DNA from: Clavaria fumosa
Taxonomy: Eukaryota > Basidiomycota > Agaricomycetes > Agaricales > Clavariaceae
Direction of reading: 5' to 3'
Assembly (NCBI GenBank): GCA_951802425.1
Contig: OX637794.1
Location: 4,588,001-4,652,000, forward strand
DNA: 64,000 bases
Under the pieces are notes generated by a model. That model ran no database searches and was not told the origin of the DNA. It saw nothing but the letters and a program-made list of their open reading frames with translations. Position 1 is the first letter of the stretch; each line of letters starts with the position of its first letter. The translations under genes were made by a program, and so were the position numbers. Of this stretch, positions 1-11,814 are shown in pieces.

Positions 1-3000
1 AAGCCATACTTGGATTCAGACAAAATTGCGACGCCGTAGCCGAACTCGCTCAAATCGGCAAACTGTGCACAGGCTTTAACAACAGGCTCCGAAAAAGCTT
101 CATCACTTACCTTATGGCCGCAAACTTCAAATTTGGCCATGTCCCAGCTCGTATTCTTGTGGGTGGGCCGTTTCACGCAGCCGAATGAGGTCTCGTACGT
201 GCAGTAGTCATTATGAATACTGAGGGGAAGCTCAACTACCGGCAAGTTGTTCAGCGACACACAGCTTGCCCCAACAGCGTGATTCAACTTACATTTCAGA
301 AGTTCGTGCCTCTCATGCCAATCAACCTGAGCATCGAATTTGAACACAAATAGAGAATTGGCTTCTTGAGTCGCTGTAAAATCACATCCCCATCAATACC
401 TTTAGCACCTTTTGTAAGATATAGAGTGATGCTTACCAGGGACAGCGTCTAGTGAGATCTGGTTACGGGACGATGGGCTATCAGAGGTCATTGCAACACC
501 TCGGAGAAAACGTCCGTACAGTCAAGTTGATCAAACTTTTGCCAACCTTCACTTTCGCTTGCACTGACGCTCGCAAAGGGCCAGAAGCCACAACTCGGAT
601 ATCGGAAAATAACAACGGCCGAGCGGTCTCCAAGTGATGCACCTCGACATCTCGATTCGCCCATCAGCATCGCATGCGTCCTACAGAACTGATTCAGAGA
701 GACTCACCCCAAGCATCCCAAAAATTTGGACGGTCTTCAAAGATGACCAAGCCACCCGTCATACCGTCAGCAATGAGCTCGCGGCTGCGGATGAAAGATC
801 GAGAACATGGGTCATTCTCAATAGCACGCCAAACTTCCCTGTAGGAACAAAGGTGAGAGGATTCCACGTACCCCTGGTATAGATCCATCAGACTTGTGAT
901 CCTCCCCTTAGAAACGGTGAGTCGCAAACGGTAATTCCCCAACATAAAATGGTCTGGTCCATCTGTGTACACTAAAAAGAGAGGGGCATGAAGTTCAGCT
1001 TAGGCTCAACAACGTTCCGTTAGGGTTGAACAGAATGGGACAGTACCAATGGGCGATTGTTGTTCTGGTATGAAGACCCCACGAGCCATTGCAATCGGGG
1101 AGTCCGCACTAGCACGCATGAGCAAGAATCCATCTCGTCCCCCAAATTCGTCTTCCTGGAACATGAGTTCTTTGTCTCGTGATGCCTCGGCCAGCGCCCG
1201 TCTCAGGTCGTCGCCGCTGCCCCCCGGTGGGAGCGGGACGCGCACCACCTCCAGGCGGGGGAAGCACGTTGTGTTGAAACCGACGATCTGGCTGAGGGCG
1301 CTGTGAGTAGCGGTCGCATTGGCGGCGTTGTCCGGTCGGAGAAGAGTTTGTGAGGGGAAGGGGAAGAGGACAGCTAGCGCCTCGGCGAGCATGTCCTCGC
1401 ATTCGCTCCGCACCTCCGCGTACAACTTCTCCGCGTCTTCATATACCATACCGCTATTTCCAAAGTTCAAAATATGCGCCGCACAAAGAATACTTTTAGG
1501 AAACGCACATGGCAGACCCTGGTAGGACTAGAAGGGCAAGAGTCGGTCACTCACATGGCAGGATTGCTGCCGTGTAGAACTCACCGTCGTGGACTGTAGC
1601 TAACATAAGCAACAAGGCATTGTTACATGAAAAATGGGAAATTTACATTGGTTCAACAGGACTTTCTCCCAAGCACTATTGATCCTTGCCTTCGGGTAAA
1701 CGTAGTCGCAGATTCTGCACAGCGAGGCAAGTGTGGCGGCCAGCTGGGTAAAATTGTGAGAAAATGCGAAAGCCGTGGGCCACGCGTTGACGTCGCAACC
1801 CACCTCCAAGTCTCTGAGAAGGATCTCGGATTTGCGGTTGCCCATCTTGATGGATCCTGTGGGATAAAATGATTGACACTGGGCCAGAATTTATGGGCGA
1901 AAACAATTCACCATGCGACGTAAATGTCCCGCGATGAAACTGAACCAAAGACGTTAGAAAAAGGTACGCAGGGAAAAGCAACGTCACCACGCGTACTTCG
2001 AGGTACAACTCCCCATGCCTGTGCCGCACAAGGTTGGTCATGATCAGGGTAGGGACACGCGAAAGCAAGTGATTAGATTCACCAGTTAGGCAGCGTCCTA
2101 CCTTGGCGGGTAGACTTCTGCACGTGCTCAAAGAACTGCTCGACGGATCCACCCATGGTCACGACGGGAATTTCTCGATGCTCGATCGCCGTCGCCCGGA
2201 TGCGTCGAAGCTGCAGGTTGGGAAGAGAATAATACGCGTTGGGCCACTGTAAAGCTTACGTTTTCCAACATCGCGGCCAGCGGTCCACCCCCGCCATCGC
2301 CGTTTCCGAACACAAGAAGGGCGGTGTCATTCGACTCCAGATTCTGCGGAGAACATACAAATAGATGAGATGCGGTCTCGCGCAGCGGAAGAATTTGTGC
2401 ACGCATTGCAGACCTTGTGGTTGTTCATGCCCCTCAAAACTTCATCCACTGAAGCTTGCGCCGCATACGTACCTGAAATCAATTTCCCCTATCAGACCAA
2501 GCAAAAAAACCAGAACTGTGCACTGACCAATGGGCGTCATATGGCACAAGACTTGTGTTCCATCGATGCCAACCCAATTGAAGGTGGAATGAGGAAATCG
2601 GTTCCTGGACAGATGGAGAAAGTGATTGATGAACACTGTCGGCGGCCAACAACGAAACAGTCACAGACACACTATTCCTGGCAGGCACAAAGGTTCACAA
2701 TTGTCGATCAGACTATGGTGCAGAAAGCTCACCAGCTCAGCTTTTGCGTGAAGAAATATTTCATCCCAGCACCGCGAAAGAGCTGGGGCAGCGCGCCGGT
2801 CAACCCGAACGAGTCAGGAAGCCACCCCGTCTCGCACCGTTTTCCAAATCGCGATTCAAAGTATTGCTGGCCAAACATCATTTGGCGCACTAGCGCTTCG
2901 CCCGATGGCATGTTGGCATCATGCTCGACCCATGCACCTCCCACAGGATGGAACTGCCCCGAGAGAACTTTCTCTTTGACACGCGCAAAGAGCGCAGGAT

Positions 3001-4428
3001 AGAGCTACGAACAAGAGGAGTCTCTTAGACGTGAGGAATGACGGTATGAAGAAAAGAATGTGGGGGAACGTGTATATTGGCGAACCTCTTCGAGCCATTT
3101 ATACTGTAGGGCTGAGCTGCAGGCAAACCTATGCTCCGGATATCTATCCATGAGGTCCACTTGCGTGGACCAAGACCGCGCCACTTTCTGTTGTGTCGCC
3201 GAGAATGGCCAAAGCCTACATGGATGGAACGCAAGAAGCAACTCAGACTCTCTTCGGAGAGCAACGCCAGCGAGAGATTGAGTGCACTAACCACGCGGTG
3301 TCAATGTGACAATGTCCAATCCCCCACACTCGCGCGTCCAGCGGTCCCTCCTCGTACAAACCAGCCCCTTTCGCCTCCCACCCGCATCCAAACACGGTTT
3401 CCGCAACGCGTCGCGCGGCGGCAATGTATGCCGCGTCTGTGCAGGCACCCTTCTCTGCGAAGACATTCATGATCTCGTTGGCTGCAACGAGAGCGCGATT
3501 CTGCAGTGGCGTGCTGCCTGGCAGGCTGCTGGCGAGCTGCTTTAGCACCGTGAAGTCGTATAGGAGGGCCCACGCTTCGACATTGGGGACGACAAGGTCA
3601 GCGGAGGCGAGCATGAATTTTCGGTTCATCTGAGCAGAGCGGTCTTAGAGAAGGTGTCTTAGTTAAAAGAACGAGAGAACGTTACGTCAGGAGGGCCGAT
3701 GATATTGTCGCCGACGCCAAACATGCCGTTGCAGGTCGATTCAATGACGAAGTGGTGCACCCCCGCCTGACGCGCCGGCTGTGGAATGATATACTCCACC
3801 CTGCGGGTACCATCGTGCCCGCCAGTAATTCCTTGCAGAGGCGTCCCATCGGCGCTGAAGATCATCGCCTCACAGCCTGGGTCAAATTCGACTATAGCAG
3901 AAGGCGGCGCCTGTAAGACGAGTGGTGCGGCGTGTTCAAGAATTGGCAAAACGCACATTGTACTGTGTCATACTGCTCCCAGCTCGCTGGTATGATGATC
4001 GACACTTTCCACCAATGGTTGGTCTATCGATCATCAATGAGGGTATAATAAAGCCTGCTCTCATTGACACACATACCCCTGCCGCAACATGAGATGACAG
4101 AATAAGGTGAAGAAGAAAAGCGTTCCTTACATGAAGGTCCAAATACCTCGCCTTTCTTGGCTGGCCTGAACTGCTGCTTCATAGCTTCCGAAAAGGACGG
4201 TTTCTCTAGACCCGGCGCACTCCATACTTGCAACTGTACGACCTTTGCGTCGTCCAGCCGATGGATGTAGAGCATGGATGAGAGGTTGAAATCGGAGTAC
4301 CGACCCCCATGGAAGTGATTCAGTCTCTCTTGGGTGAGCTGTTTGATCCATTTGGCACCAGAGCTATAGTTCAAGTCAGGGTAAGTAGTCGTCTCGTCTG
4401 GCCGATGGTATCCATGATGAGTTGACAT
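1..4428 (-). CDS. AMS1: GH38 alpha-mannosidase (vacuolar/cytosolic Ams1 type), C-terminus cut by window edge
   Basis: Retaining alpha-mannosidase expected to trim mannose from free oligosaccharides and N-glycans in the vacuole or cytosol. The pieces read in family order on the minus strand: N-terminal [12 protein letters not shown] (exon 1, from ATG 4428), GHCHIDTAW (zinc-binding His/Asp, exon 3629-3292), the [12 protein letters not shown] and GWLPDSFG block (exon 3005-2733; the Asp of WLPD is the family nucleophile), [17 protein letters not shown] (exon 2604-2528), [10 protein letters not shown] (about 2280-2310), FHRGTFTSH (about 1900), then the C-terminal beta domains with [17 protein letters not shown] near 130-175. 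Other exons: 4023-3957, 3891-3686, 3215-3086. A 48-nt intron lies at 63-110. The gene continues left of base 1. Exon 1 to exon 2 keeps frame only with a GTATTT donor at 4146. The better-looking GTAAGG donor at 4130 does not keep frame. Family assignment is very secure; some exon ends are not. Confidence 0.92.
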
Positions 4429-7400
4429 GTCAGATAGACAAAAGGGTCAAAGTGATGGAGTTCAGCGGTAGACTTCAATATTCAAATTCAAAGCCAGATC
4501 TCTAGTATAACAGTCTAGTATCGTCAACGTCATTGACACGAATGTGAAGCACAACTCAAATGCATCTTTGAACCCACTAATCTACCCCGGATTCCAAACA
4601 AGAAATTGAAATGGCATCAGACCCAAGTGAAGTGGTGGCTGCCCAACAGTCCTCTCAAAACATTAGTCCTCTCAAAGCATATTTGACACTTGGTTTGTAA
4701 CGTAAAAGACACTTGGTTTGTAATGTAAAATTCATCTGCCAGGCCCCTGTCTAGCAAATCATTGTGAAGTGGGTATTGCAATTGAGAAGATAACCTTTGA
4801 CGCCGGAAATTGAACGCATATTGAATTGAACCGCCACAACGACGTCACTTCACCACCTTTCCAGCACAGAACTACGCCCGAGAAATGACAGTGAGTCAGA
4901 TGCCCAACTGCAAATGTGAGGTGAGTCACACAAAGAGTTCACCTCGCTCAAACACCTTTGTAAAATGTTCACATTAAAATGATCCTCGCGACGACCAAAA
5001 AGAAAGAAAAAAAAATGAAAATCACCCTTCCCGGTCCGTGACGTGGTACTACACGGGGCCAAGAGACACAAGATTGGCGTTGTGCCCATCTGTCTCTGAT
5101 CGTCGTCTCGAGGACGAGGCCTCGGCGCCATACAGGAACCTGATCGTGGCCCTCGCGTATCCAAGGAAGACCCATGGCTCCGCACTCCCGCCTAGTAACT
5201 AGGCCCTCGGGAGCAATCACACCCCCAAGACCCCATCCATTCCCCCACCTGCATCGAGCGCGCAACCCTCCTTGGCCGATCGCACTGGCGCCTGTTGGCA
5301 GGAACCCTGGGGGCACGCGCAGGAGCCTCGCGGTTCCCAGAAGAGCGATCTCCTCCGTTCACGAGAGGAACAATGAAGGTTGCGTCCTCGGAGAGGGGGG
5401 AAGTGACGTTGGCCTGAACGCCTCCAGCACATGAATTGGGGGGACAACAAAGAGTCAGAGACGACAGGGTCGCGATGAACCCCGCCAGCGATCGTCGAAA
5501 CGCGGCCTCGAGTGTGCCTTCATTCTGCCCTTGGCCGTCGCCTGCGGAACCCAAACTGGAGACCCCCCGAACATGAACTTCTCGCCCTGCAAGGAGAAAC
5601 GTCGTGAAGAGGGAGCAAGAATGAACCCAGGCGGTGAAGTGATGAATCAGCTCGTCCGTCGACGGCACAACAACGCCGTCCATGCTTCGACCAAAGGGGT
5701 ATCTCGTTACCCTAAAAGCAGAAGAGGGCCACCACCGGTCCGAGACAGCGACTGTTGCCTGGCACTGGCCAGGGGCTGCGGGGGGCGCTTGCATGGCCGA
5801 ACCGCAGCCCGGCGGGACGAATGGTGCGTGTGCGGCTGCGGGGCACAGGGGTGATGGCCAGCGCCTAACTCTATTACCATTTTTGTGCCGCCCTGTTGGT
5901 GGGGAAACGACGCCATTGCAACCAGACACCTTCACGGCCAGCGCTCCGATGTGGCAACCCCCTCCACCTTCCCCGCGCAGTAACCAGTACCCCTTCCTTC
6001 CGTGACGTGCCCCCCATGCTTTCCCCCTTTGGCATGTCCGGCGGCCCCCCCCCAAGAGCAATCTCTCACACGTAAATCCCATGACGTTTTTTTTTTTGAC
6101 GCCGCAGCGTGCCGCGGCAACCTCTTCACTTGTGATCCGGTTTTCCCACCCGCGCCGCAGCAACGCGGTTGCACGGCGCATTCACCCGAAGAGACGGAAG
6201 CAAAGTGTGCGACGTCATAAAAGGGAAGTTTACGCTGACGGACAAACACGCGCGTCGCGCCCCGCTTTCGCCTGCGCACCGCAAGGATGGGAAGAAGACA
6301 TGGATTATGGAATCATGGATCAACGGGGGAAAAGGTGAATGTTACGTTCGTGCATACTGATCTGGGGTTGCAAAGGCTTCAAGGGCTTCAAGGGGACACG
6401 GCCTCATGCACGGAAGGGAAGGTGACTGATGCCAGCGTGCTCTGACGTGCTCTGACGAAGTCTTGCTCTCTGGGGTAAGGACGTGTTTCCTTCTTGGCCA
6501 AGGCCACACGCTCTCTCTATCTTCCTCCCTATCTCCCTTCATCCCTTTGCGGCAGGGTCGAGAAGATCGGAGATGAGCATACGCCGCGGCAACACTTCCA
6601 GCACAGCAGAGCTTTAGCGCCCGTTCTTTCATCGCGATCGGCCGATGATAATATTGACGCTCGTCTGTGGAGTCGCTCCTCTGCACCGTGTGATCGACTG
6701 TGAGAGGTCCCTGCACGAATGGAGGAAACTCGAGGAGGGTTGACGAGCGCCCGTTACCCCAGGGTGTAGCCGCGTGCGATAACAGGCGGCCTTCACGGTA
6801 AGGCCTTAATGAGGGTTGACTCTTCCCCTTGGGCGTGGCCTCGCGAGCCGGCTCGCTCCTTGATCATCCCGTCCATTCACGCCCCCAAATCCGACATCCA
6901 AACATTCATCCTGTCTCCGGTGCCTGTTGTGCTTGGCAGACATACGGTTGACGTTCCCGGCGTCTCCACCCCCACCCCACCCCACCCTAGGCCCCATCGC
7001 GCCGCGTTATGTTGCGTGCGGTTCACCCGTCGTGCGCACAAGGCGCGTTTCCTGCCCCCCCGTCGTCGTCTAAAAATATATCCTATTTTTTGCTTCTGGT
7101 CGAGAACATCTTTTTTTGTCCCGCTTGTCCGTGCAAAATCGTCGCAACTTCGGCGGGCGGATTGATTGACTACCCAGGGTAGATGGCGATGGCGGGGTTC
7201 GGGTGTGAGGGGCTACGATATATAATATAATAGATTGATCACGATCTGTAATCTCATCTCATCGGGGAGGCCATGTTTGATGAAAGGGACTACACTGGGC
7301 ACTGGGTGATATAGTAGGCACCCAGCGATGCAGTACAGTACCGCACACAGCCCGGCAGGGGGGCGAACAGCAACAACCAGCGCAGCAGCCACCCACATCA

Positions 7401-7530
7401 CGACGTTTCTGCCCGCGTCGAAGTGTGCCCCCCCCCAGCATGCCAACCGCAGCAGCATCTCTTTTTCGAAAATAGGCTCGTGCTGCGGTTCGCGGAAACG
7501 CGCTACAGCACGAGTATGTGGAGTAACAAA

Positions 7531-7562
7531 AAATCAAATCAAATCAAATCAAATCAAATCAA
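7531..7562. repeat. AAATC microsatellite, about 6 copies
   Basis: Perfect tandem run of the pentamer AAATC, six full units, seen directly. It lies in non-coding DNA. Confidence 0.95.
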
Positions 7563-8822
7563 CAATCGAATCGGATTTCCCTCGCGATGCGCTCTACATG
7601 GGTCGAGGTTCGTTGTTCATGCCCATTGGGTCATGCAGATCAGGTCATCAGTCATCTGGTGCTCGTCAGAAAGCTCGTCCGAGTCAGCAGGGCACCGAGT
7701 CGCAACGATGACTCGCTCGACCCGCCTCATGTGATCCCGTCTCTTGATCTCTCCTCCTCTGATCCGGGAAAGGATAACGCAGAGACGAGACGAGACCCGA
7801 TGCAAATTAGTGATCATGCCAATTGTAATACGCACACTTCCCTTAGAACGTTCCCGTCCAGCTCACGAGACACGAGAGTGCACTGCGGTTACCACGCCGC
7901 CAAATTTTTCATTTCTCAAATCGTTGGGATCGTTGAGATCAGCAGGAGATGGATATGATACATACAGGACCAGAATAGTATACAGTGAATGAAGGCAATA
8001 GCCATCGCTGGCACAATTGATGGATGACTGATTGTGCGACGCTATTGACTGGAAATCCACAAATTGAAGCAATGCTCAGGAGTCGCCGACGGTGGTCGCC
8101 ATGGAGAGCGCACAGTGTCTTTTTCTTTTTCTTTTCTTTCCCCGCACTGCACGGAGCGGATCACGGATCACGGAGCACGGAGCACAAGACTTGAGCTGAC
8201 CCGGTTCGTCGTGGCGTCGCCAGTGCTCGGACCTGAGACAAGTTTGCTATAATCACGGTACTGTACCCTACACCCGCGTTAGGTCTCATTTCTTTTAATG
8301 GAACCCCCACGGGGGAAGAGTGAGTCTTTAGCACTAGCGAAAAATTCCATTCAGCGAATAGGAGCGGAACGGGCGATTTTTCGATGGACTATGCGAAGCT
8401 ATTGCTTCTAGTGCGAGCCTGGGCGGGGATTGCTCCTATGTAGGCAGGTACAGGGTACGCACTGGCCTGGGCTTCTTATTCAGTTGTACGGGCCTGCAGG
8501 CCTGGTGCAAAGGCTTGGGCCCCTCGAGAGCGAGCTTCGATGACTTGTTTCTCCTCCTATATACCCCTATGACCCTAGTCTTGCGCTCAAGCCAAGCTCG
8601 TTCTCACTCGACTCATCAATGAAATTATTAAAGTGAATTGAACAATGGCGGATTATGTTCGACAGAAAAAGAAACGAAAGACAGAGAGCAGCATCGTGCA
8701 TGTCCACGAGGTGACCCAAACTGGCCATTCAATGAATGAAAGAAACGGCGCTGTGTCCTGCAATTACTCCGTCGATGATATCACGAAAAGGCGTAGCCGT
8801 CAAAGGAGGAGATCCCGCGAGT

Positions 8823-8850
8823 CTCCAAGTCTCCAAGTCTCCAAGTCTCC
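8823..8850. repeat. CTCCAAGT tandem repeat, 3.5 units
   Basis: An 8-bp unit CTCCAAGT repeated three and a half times without mismatch, in a non-coding region. Confidence 0.9.
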
Positions 8851-10084
8851 TCATATGACGCACGACCGTGTCGTCGCATGACGTCGATGTCGAGGGACAC
8901 GAGTGCAGTCTCTGAATTTGAACGAAAACGATGCGGTCCTTGTGTTGGGGCAGGTGATGATGTCATCTGGATGGATACGGATACGGATTGTTGCGGTACA
9001 GTGCACCATAAGGTGACGCCAGTGCCGGACCGTGGGGTATCCAGAACGAGCATGTGTTCAAGGAATGGAACATGTGGCAATAAGCCTCTGTGATGTATTG
9101 TGAGCATCTTCAGTCATCTCAAGCGTTTCTATCCCTCTAAAAAGCCAAAGAAAGACGGATAAGGGCTGAGTCACTTGATGAAAAGTGCATAATCCGGATC
9201 GACTCATCATCGGATGAGCCATACACAGATGCCCGAGATGCTGTGCGAACCTCCAAAAAGGCAATCGAAAGAACAAACGGACGAAGAGAGTCAGACAAGG
9301 CCAAGACACCCATATGCGTGCATTGTTCCCGGCCGCAAAACGCGGCGTCGTACTCGGGGAAAAAAATACCCGATTTGGCTATCGATTTTTTGGGCCCGCG
9401 GTTCAGTTTCCCCGTGGGGTAAACAGGGGGCTCGTGCCCGTTGACGGCCGCGTCGCATGCCACACACATGCGCGTTGAAATCTATCGTGCAAATCGTACC
9501 ATCGTGCAAATCTTATACTGTATTTATCAGACACAGCGAATCAATCCCTCATCATTATCAATATCGTGGCCATCATCGATAGGCTTGAAAAAAAAGACGT
9601 CGCTACTGCGTAGGCGCAAATCTTACCGAGCACGGGTTGACAAAAGGGGAAAGATGAAGTTCAGCCGCGCGTCCATGCGGGCCGTTGAAAGGGAAGAAAG
9701 GCAACAGCAACCGCAAGTGAGCGCTAGCATGGAGCCGTTTCCGACTCGGGGTACACGGGGAAACTATGTGGTAGAGTCAGAAACGAGACTGGATCAGTCA
9801 GCAGATGTGGAATTTTGGCTTTGGCTTTGTCAGATGGTTGAGCTGAGTCAAAGGCTGCTGAACGATGGAGGAAGATTGGAGAGATGATAGACGGGTGTGG
9901 GTGTCGATGACTATCGTGGCCTAGGAATGGCCGACGGGTGACAGACGGCGACGTGCACACAGAAACACGTTTGAGCGTGGTTCTGGGTCTCTCTCTTTCT
10001 CTCCCCGTGGTTGATGATGAGGTCGCATGACCGAAAGACAAGAAGAAAAAGGACGCGCGTGTCACCGTGTCTGCGTGTGCGCTG

Positions 10085-10185
10085 TCGTTATTCGGTCGCG
10101 CCGCATGTGTGTGAGTCGTGTGTGTGCGGTGTTCTCGTGTGTGTGCGGTGTTCTCGTGTGTTTTGTGTGGGTGTGGGTGTGGGTT
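10085..10185. repeat. GT-rich imperfect tandem repeat
   Basis: Runs of GTGTGTG alternate with two near-identical units containing GTGCGGTGTTCTCGTGTG, followed by GTGTGGGTGTGGGTGTGG. This is simple-sequence DNA about 400 bp upstream of the next gene. Confidence 0.8.
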
Positions 10186-10479
10186 GATAGAGATGGCTGT
10201 GCTATTAGACGAGCTGGGTCGTTTAAAGTCGGACCGGGGATAGTGAGTGTCCGCATTTTTTACAGAAAGGGAAGTTAGCGCCGATAATGGGAGTGAGTCA
10301 TATTAGTGATGGTGAGAAGTGAGCCGTGAAAGTGAACGTGGTTTTGTTTTTAGATCTGAGATGTAATTATTTATTAATAGATATTACTTATATACTATAT
10401 ATATATATACTATATATAAATTTCTCACGATTCCAACTATAACCCGATATAATCCTTTCAATCGATCACCCCCTTTTAT

Positions 10480-10487
10480 TATAAAAG
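10480..10487 (+). promoter_or_regulatory. TATA box of the 10592 gene
   Basis: TATAAAAG lies 105 bp upstream of the ATG at 10592, followed by a pyrimidine-rich leader, at a distance normal for a fungal core promoter. Confidence 0.6.
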
Positions 10488-10591
10488 ACTCAGTCCCAAA
10501 TCGTTCTCGCTTTCAACCAACCCAGCTAAACCGCTCAGTCCGAACATCCCCCCGCTCTACTCTCCCTCTCCTCCTCCCTTCCATCTGGGCA

Positions 10592-11566
10592 ATGCCCTCT
10601 TATTCCACAACCATCTTAACTGTCCCCAAATACAAATACACTTACAACACCCCAATGCTCCTCTCCCCTTCCTCTTCAGAGTCCACGTCTCCTCCGACTC
10701 CTACTGCCGCGCGCCAACACGACTTGCTCTTTCCGCGCCCACACCATCAACAACGTCCCCGGATATCCACCAGCCCCCACCACCACTACCACCCCCGCAC
10801 GTTTAGCGCCAGCAGCAGCACGAGCGGTACCAGCACCTACCCGCCCTTCTCCCACAGGCCACACACGCCCTCGCCCCCGCCCACCTTCGCCCGCGTCGAC
10901 ACAAGCGGGGCGCTGCACGACCCAGACTACCAGCACTTCCCGCCCCCCGCGTCTGCGCGTCGCCCGCGCCGCTGGGAGGACTTCACTGCGCGCACCACCG
11001 ACGACGACGACGCGTACGACGACGATGATGATGACGACGTCGACGTCGAGTTATCTGATGCCTCTTCGGACGAGGAGGACGAGTGTGGGATCTACGCGTC
11101 TGCCGCGTGTCGGCGGCGCAGACGGCAACGGCGCCAGCGCGGGTCGTCTTCCTCCTCATCCGCGAGGCCCCCGTGGTGGTGGCACTCGCAGGGTCAATTG
11201 CCCAGCAGAAACAACACCAACAGCGCCACCGACATCAAAATGGCCGCGTCTCTCCCCCTCCCTCTGCAAATCGCGTTGAGCCAACATGGGACGTACTCCC
11301 CGCCCGCATCGTTTGACTCGGACGCGGGTGTGCTCCCGGCCTATGATGAGCATGACGATGATGGGCACGAGCACGACGAAGACGGCGTGCATGGCGCAGG
11401 TGCGCCGGACGGCGCGAGTGTCCGCACATGCGAGAGCCGCGAATGGTGGTGTCCGGTCGTGCGCCATGTTGTGCAATGGCGCAGCAGAGATGGCAAGGCG
11501 GACGAGCACGACCACAGAGATAAAGAGAAGTCCGAAGGAGGCGCAGCGCACGCAGAAAACACGTGA
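10592..11566 (+). CDS. Acidic, low-complexity protein of unknown function (3' end unresolved)
   Basis: Open frame of 324 codons from the first ATG after a TATA box. The first 130 residues are rich in Ser, Thr, Pro and His. A strongly acidic run of about 12 Asp follows near residues 138-160, then an Arg-rich cluster and a poly-Ser stretch, then mixed sequence with a WWCPVV patch near residue 288. No domain is recognised; most of it should be disordered. The apparent stop TGA is inside a GTGAGT splice donor (11563), so the true protein probably continues after an intron. The acceptor at 11624-11625 would add only a short basic tail, whereas the better-looking downstream frame (about 11605-11814) does not join in phase. 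The gene is likely real because of the leader and codon structure, but the function is unknown. Confidence 0.55.
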   Translation: MPSYSTTILTVPKYKYTYNTPMLLSPSSSESTSPPTPTAARQHDLLFPRPHHQQRPRISTSPHHHYHPRTFSASSSTSGTSTYPPFSHRPHTPSPPPTFARVDTSGALHDPDYQHFPPPASARRPRRWEDFTARTTDDDDAYDDDDDDDVDVELSDASSDEEDECGIYASAACRRRRRQRRQRGSSSSSSARPPWWWHSQGQLPSRNNTNSATDIKMAASLPLPLQIALSQHGTYSPPASFDSDAGVLPAYDEHDDDGHEHDEDGVHGAGAPDGASVRTCESREWWCPVVRHVVQWRSRDGKADEHDHRDKEKSEGGAAHAENT

Positions 11567-11814
11567 GTTTCCTCTCTTTCCATGTAGTCGCGTAAGGAAA
11601 GCTAATGGAAGCTTGGATGCCCCAGACCAACATGTACGCAGAGCCTGCGAAGACAGTGGCAGAGCCTCTCTCTGAGCGTGCGCTTTGGCATGATCCGCGT
11701 GCGGCGGCGCGTAAGGCGGCGCTTCTCTCGTCGGTAGAACGCGAGCGCCAGCGGATACACATGCACTTGTTTTCCCTCGCCGCTTGTGCGACTCTCACAA
11801 CCGGTCTGGTTTGA

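Larger units (their letters stand above)
4429..10479. other. Long intergenic stretch without a supported gene
   Basis: About 6 kb of mixed, partly CpG-rich DNA. Open frames occur on both strands (the longest is 329 codons, minus, 5192-6181), but none shows a recognisable domain, plausible amino-acid composition or splice structure. It contains poly-T runs (6084-6094), the AAATC microsatellite, an 8-bp tandem repeat at 8823-8850, a GT-rich stretch at 10085-10185 and an AT-rich patch at 10360-10425. It may hold promoters of the flanking genes or non-coding transcripts; the sequence alone does not show which. Confidence 0.6.

Noticed and set aside
5192..6181. 329-codon open frame on the minus strand
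   Set aside because: GC-rich DNA gives long open frames by chance. Composition is rich in Arg, Gly and Cys, with no domain, splice sites or promoter, and other frames overlap it.
8258..8462. Possible MITE bounded by GTACCCT/AGGGTAC words
   Set aside because: The inverted words are short, do not align at the ends and have no target duplication.
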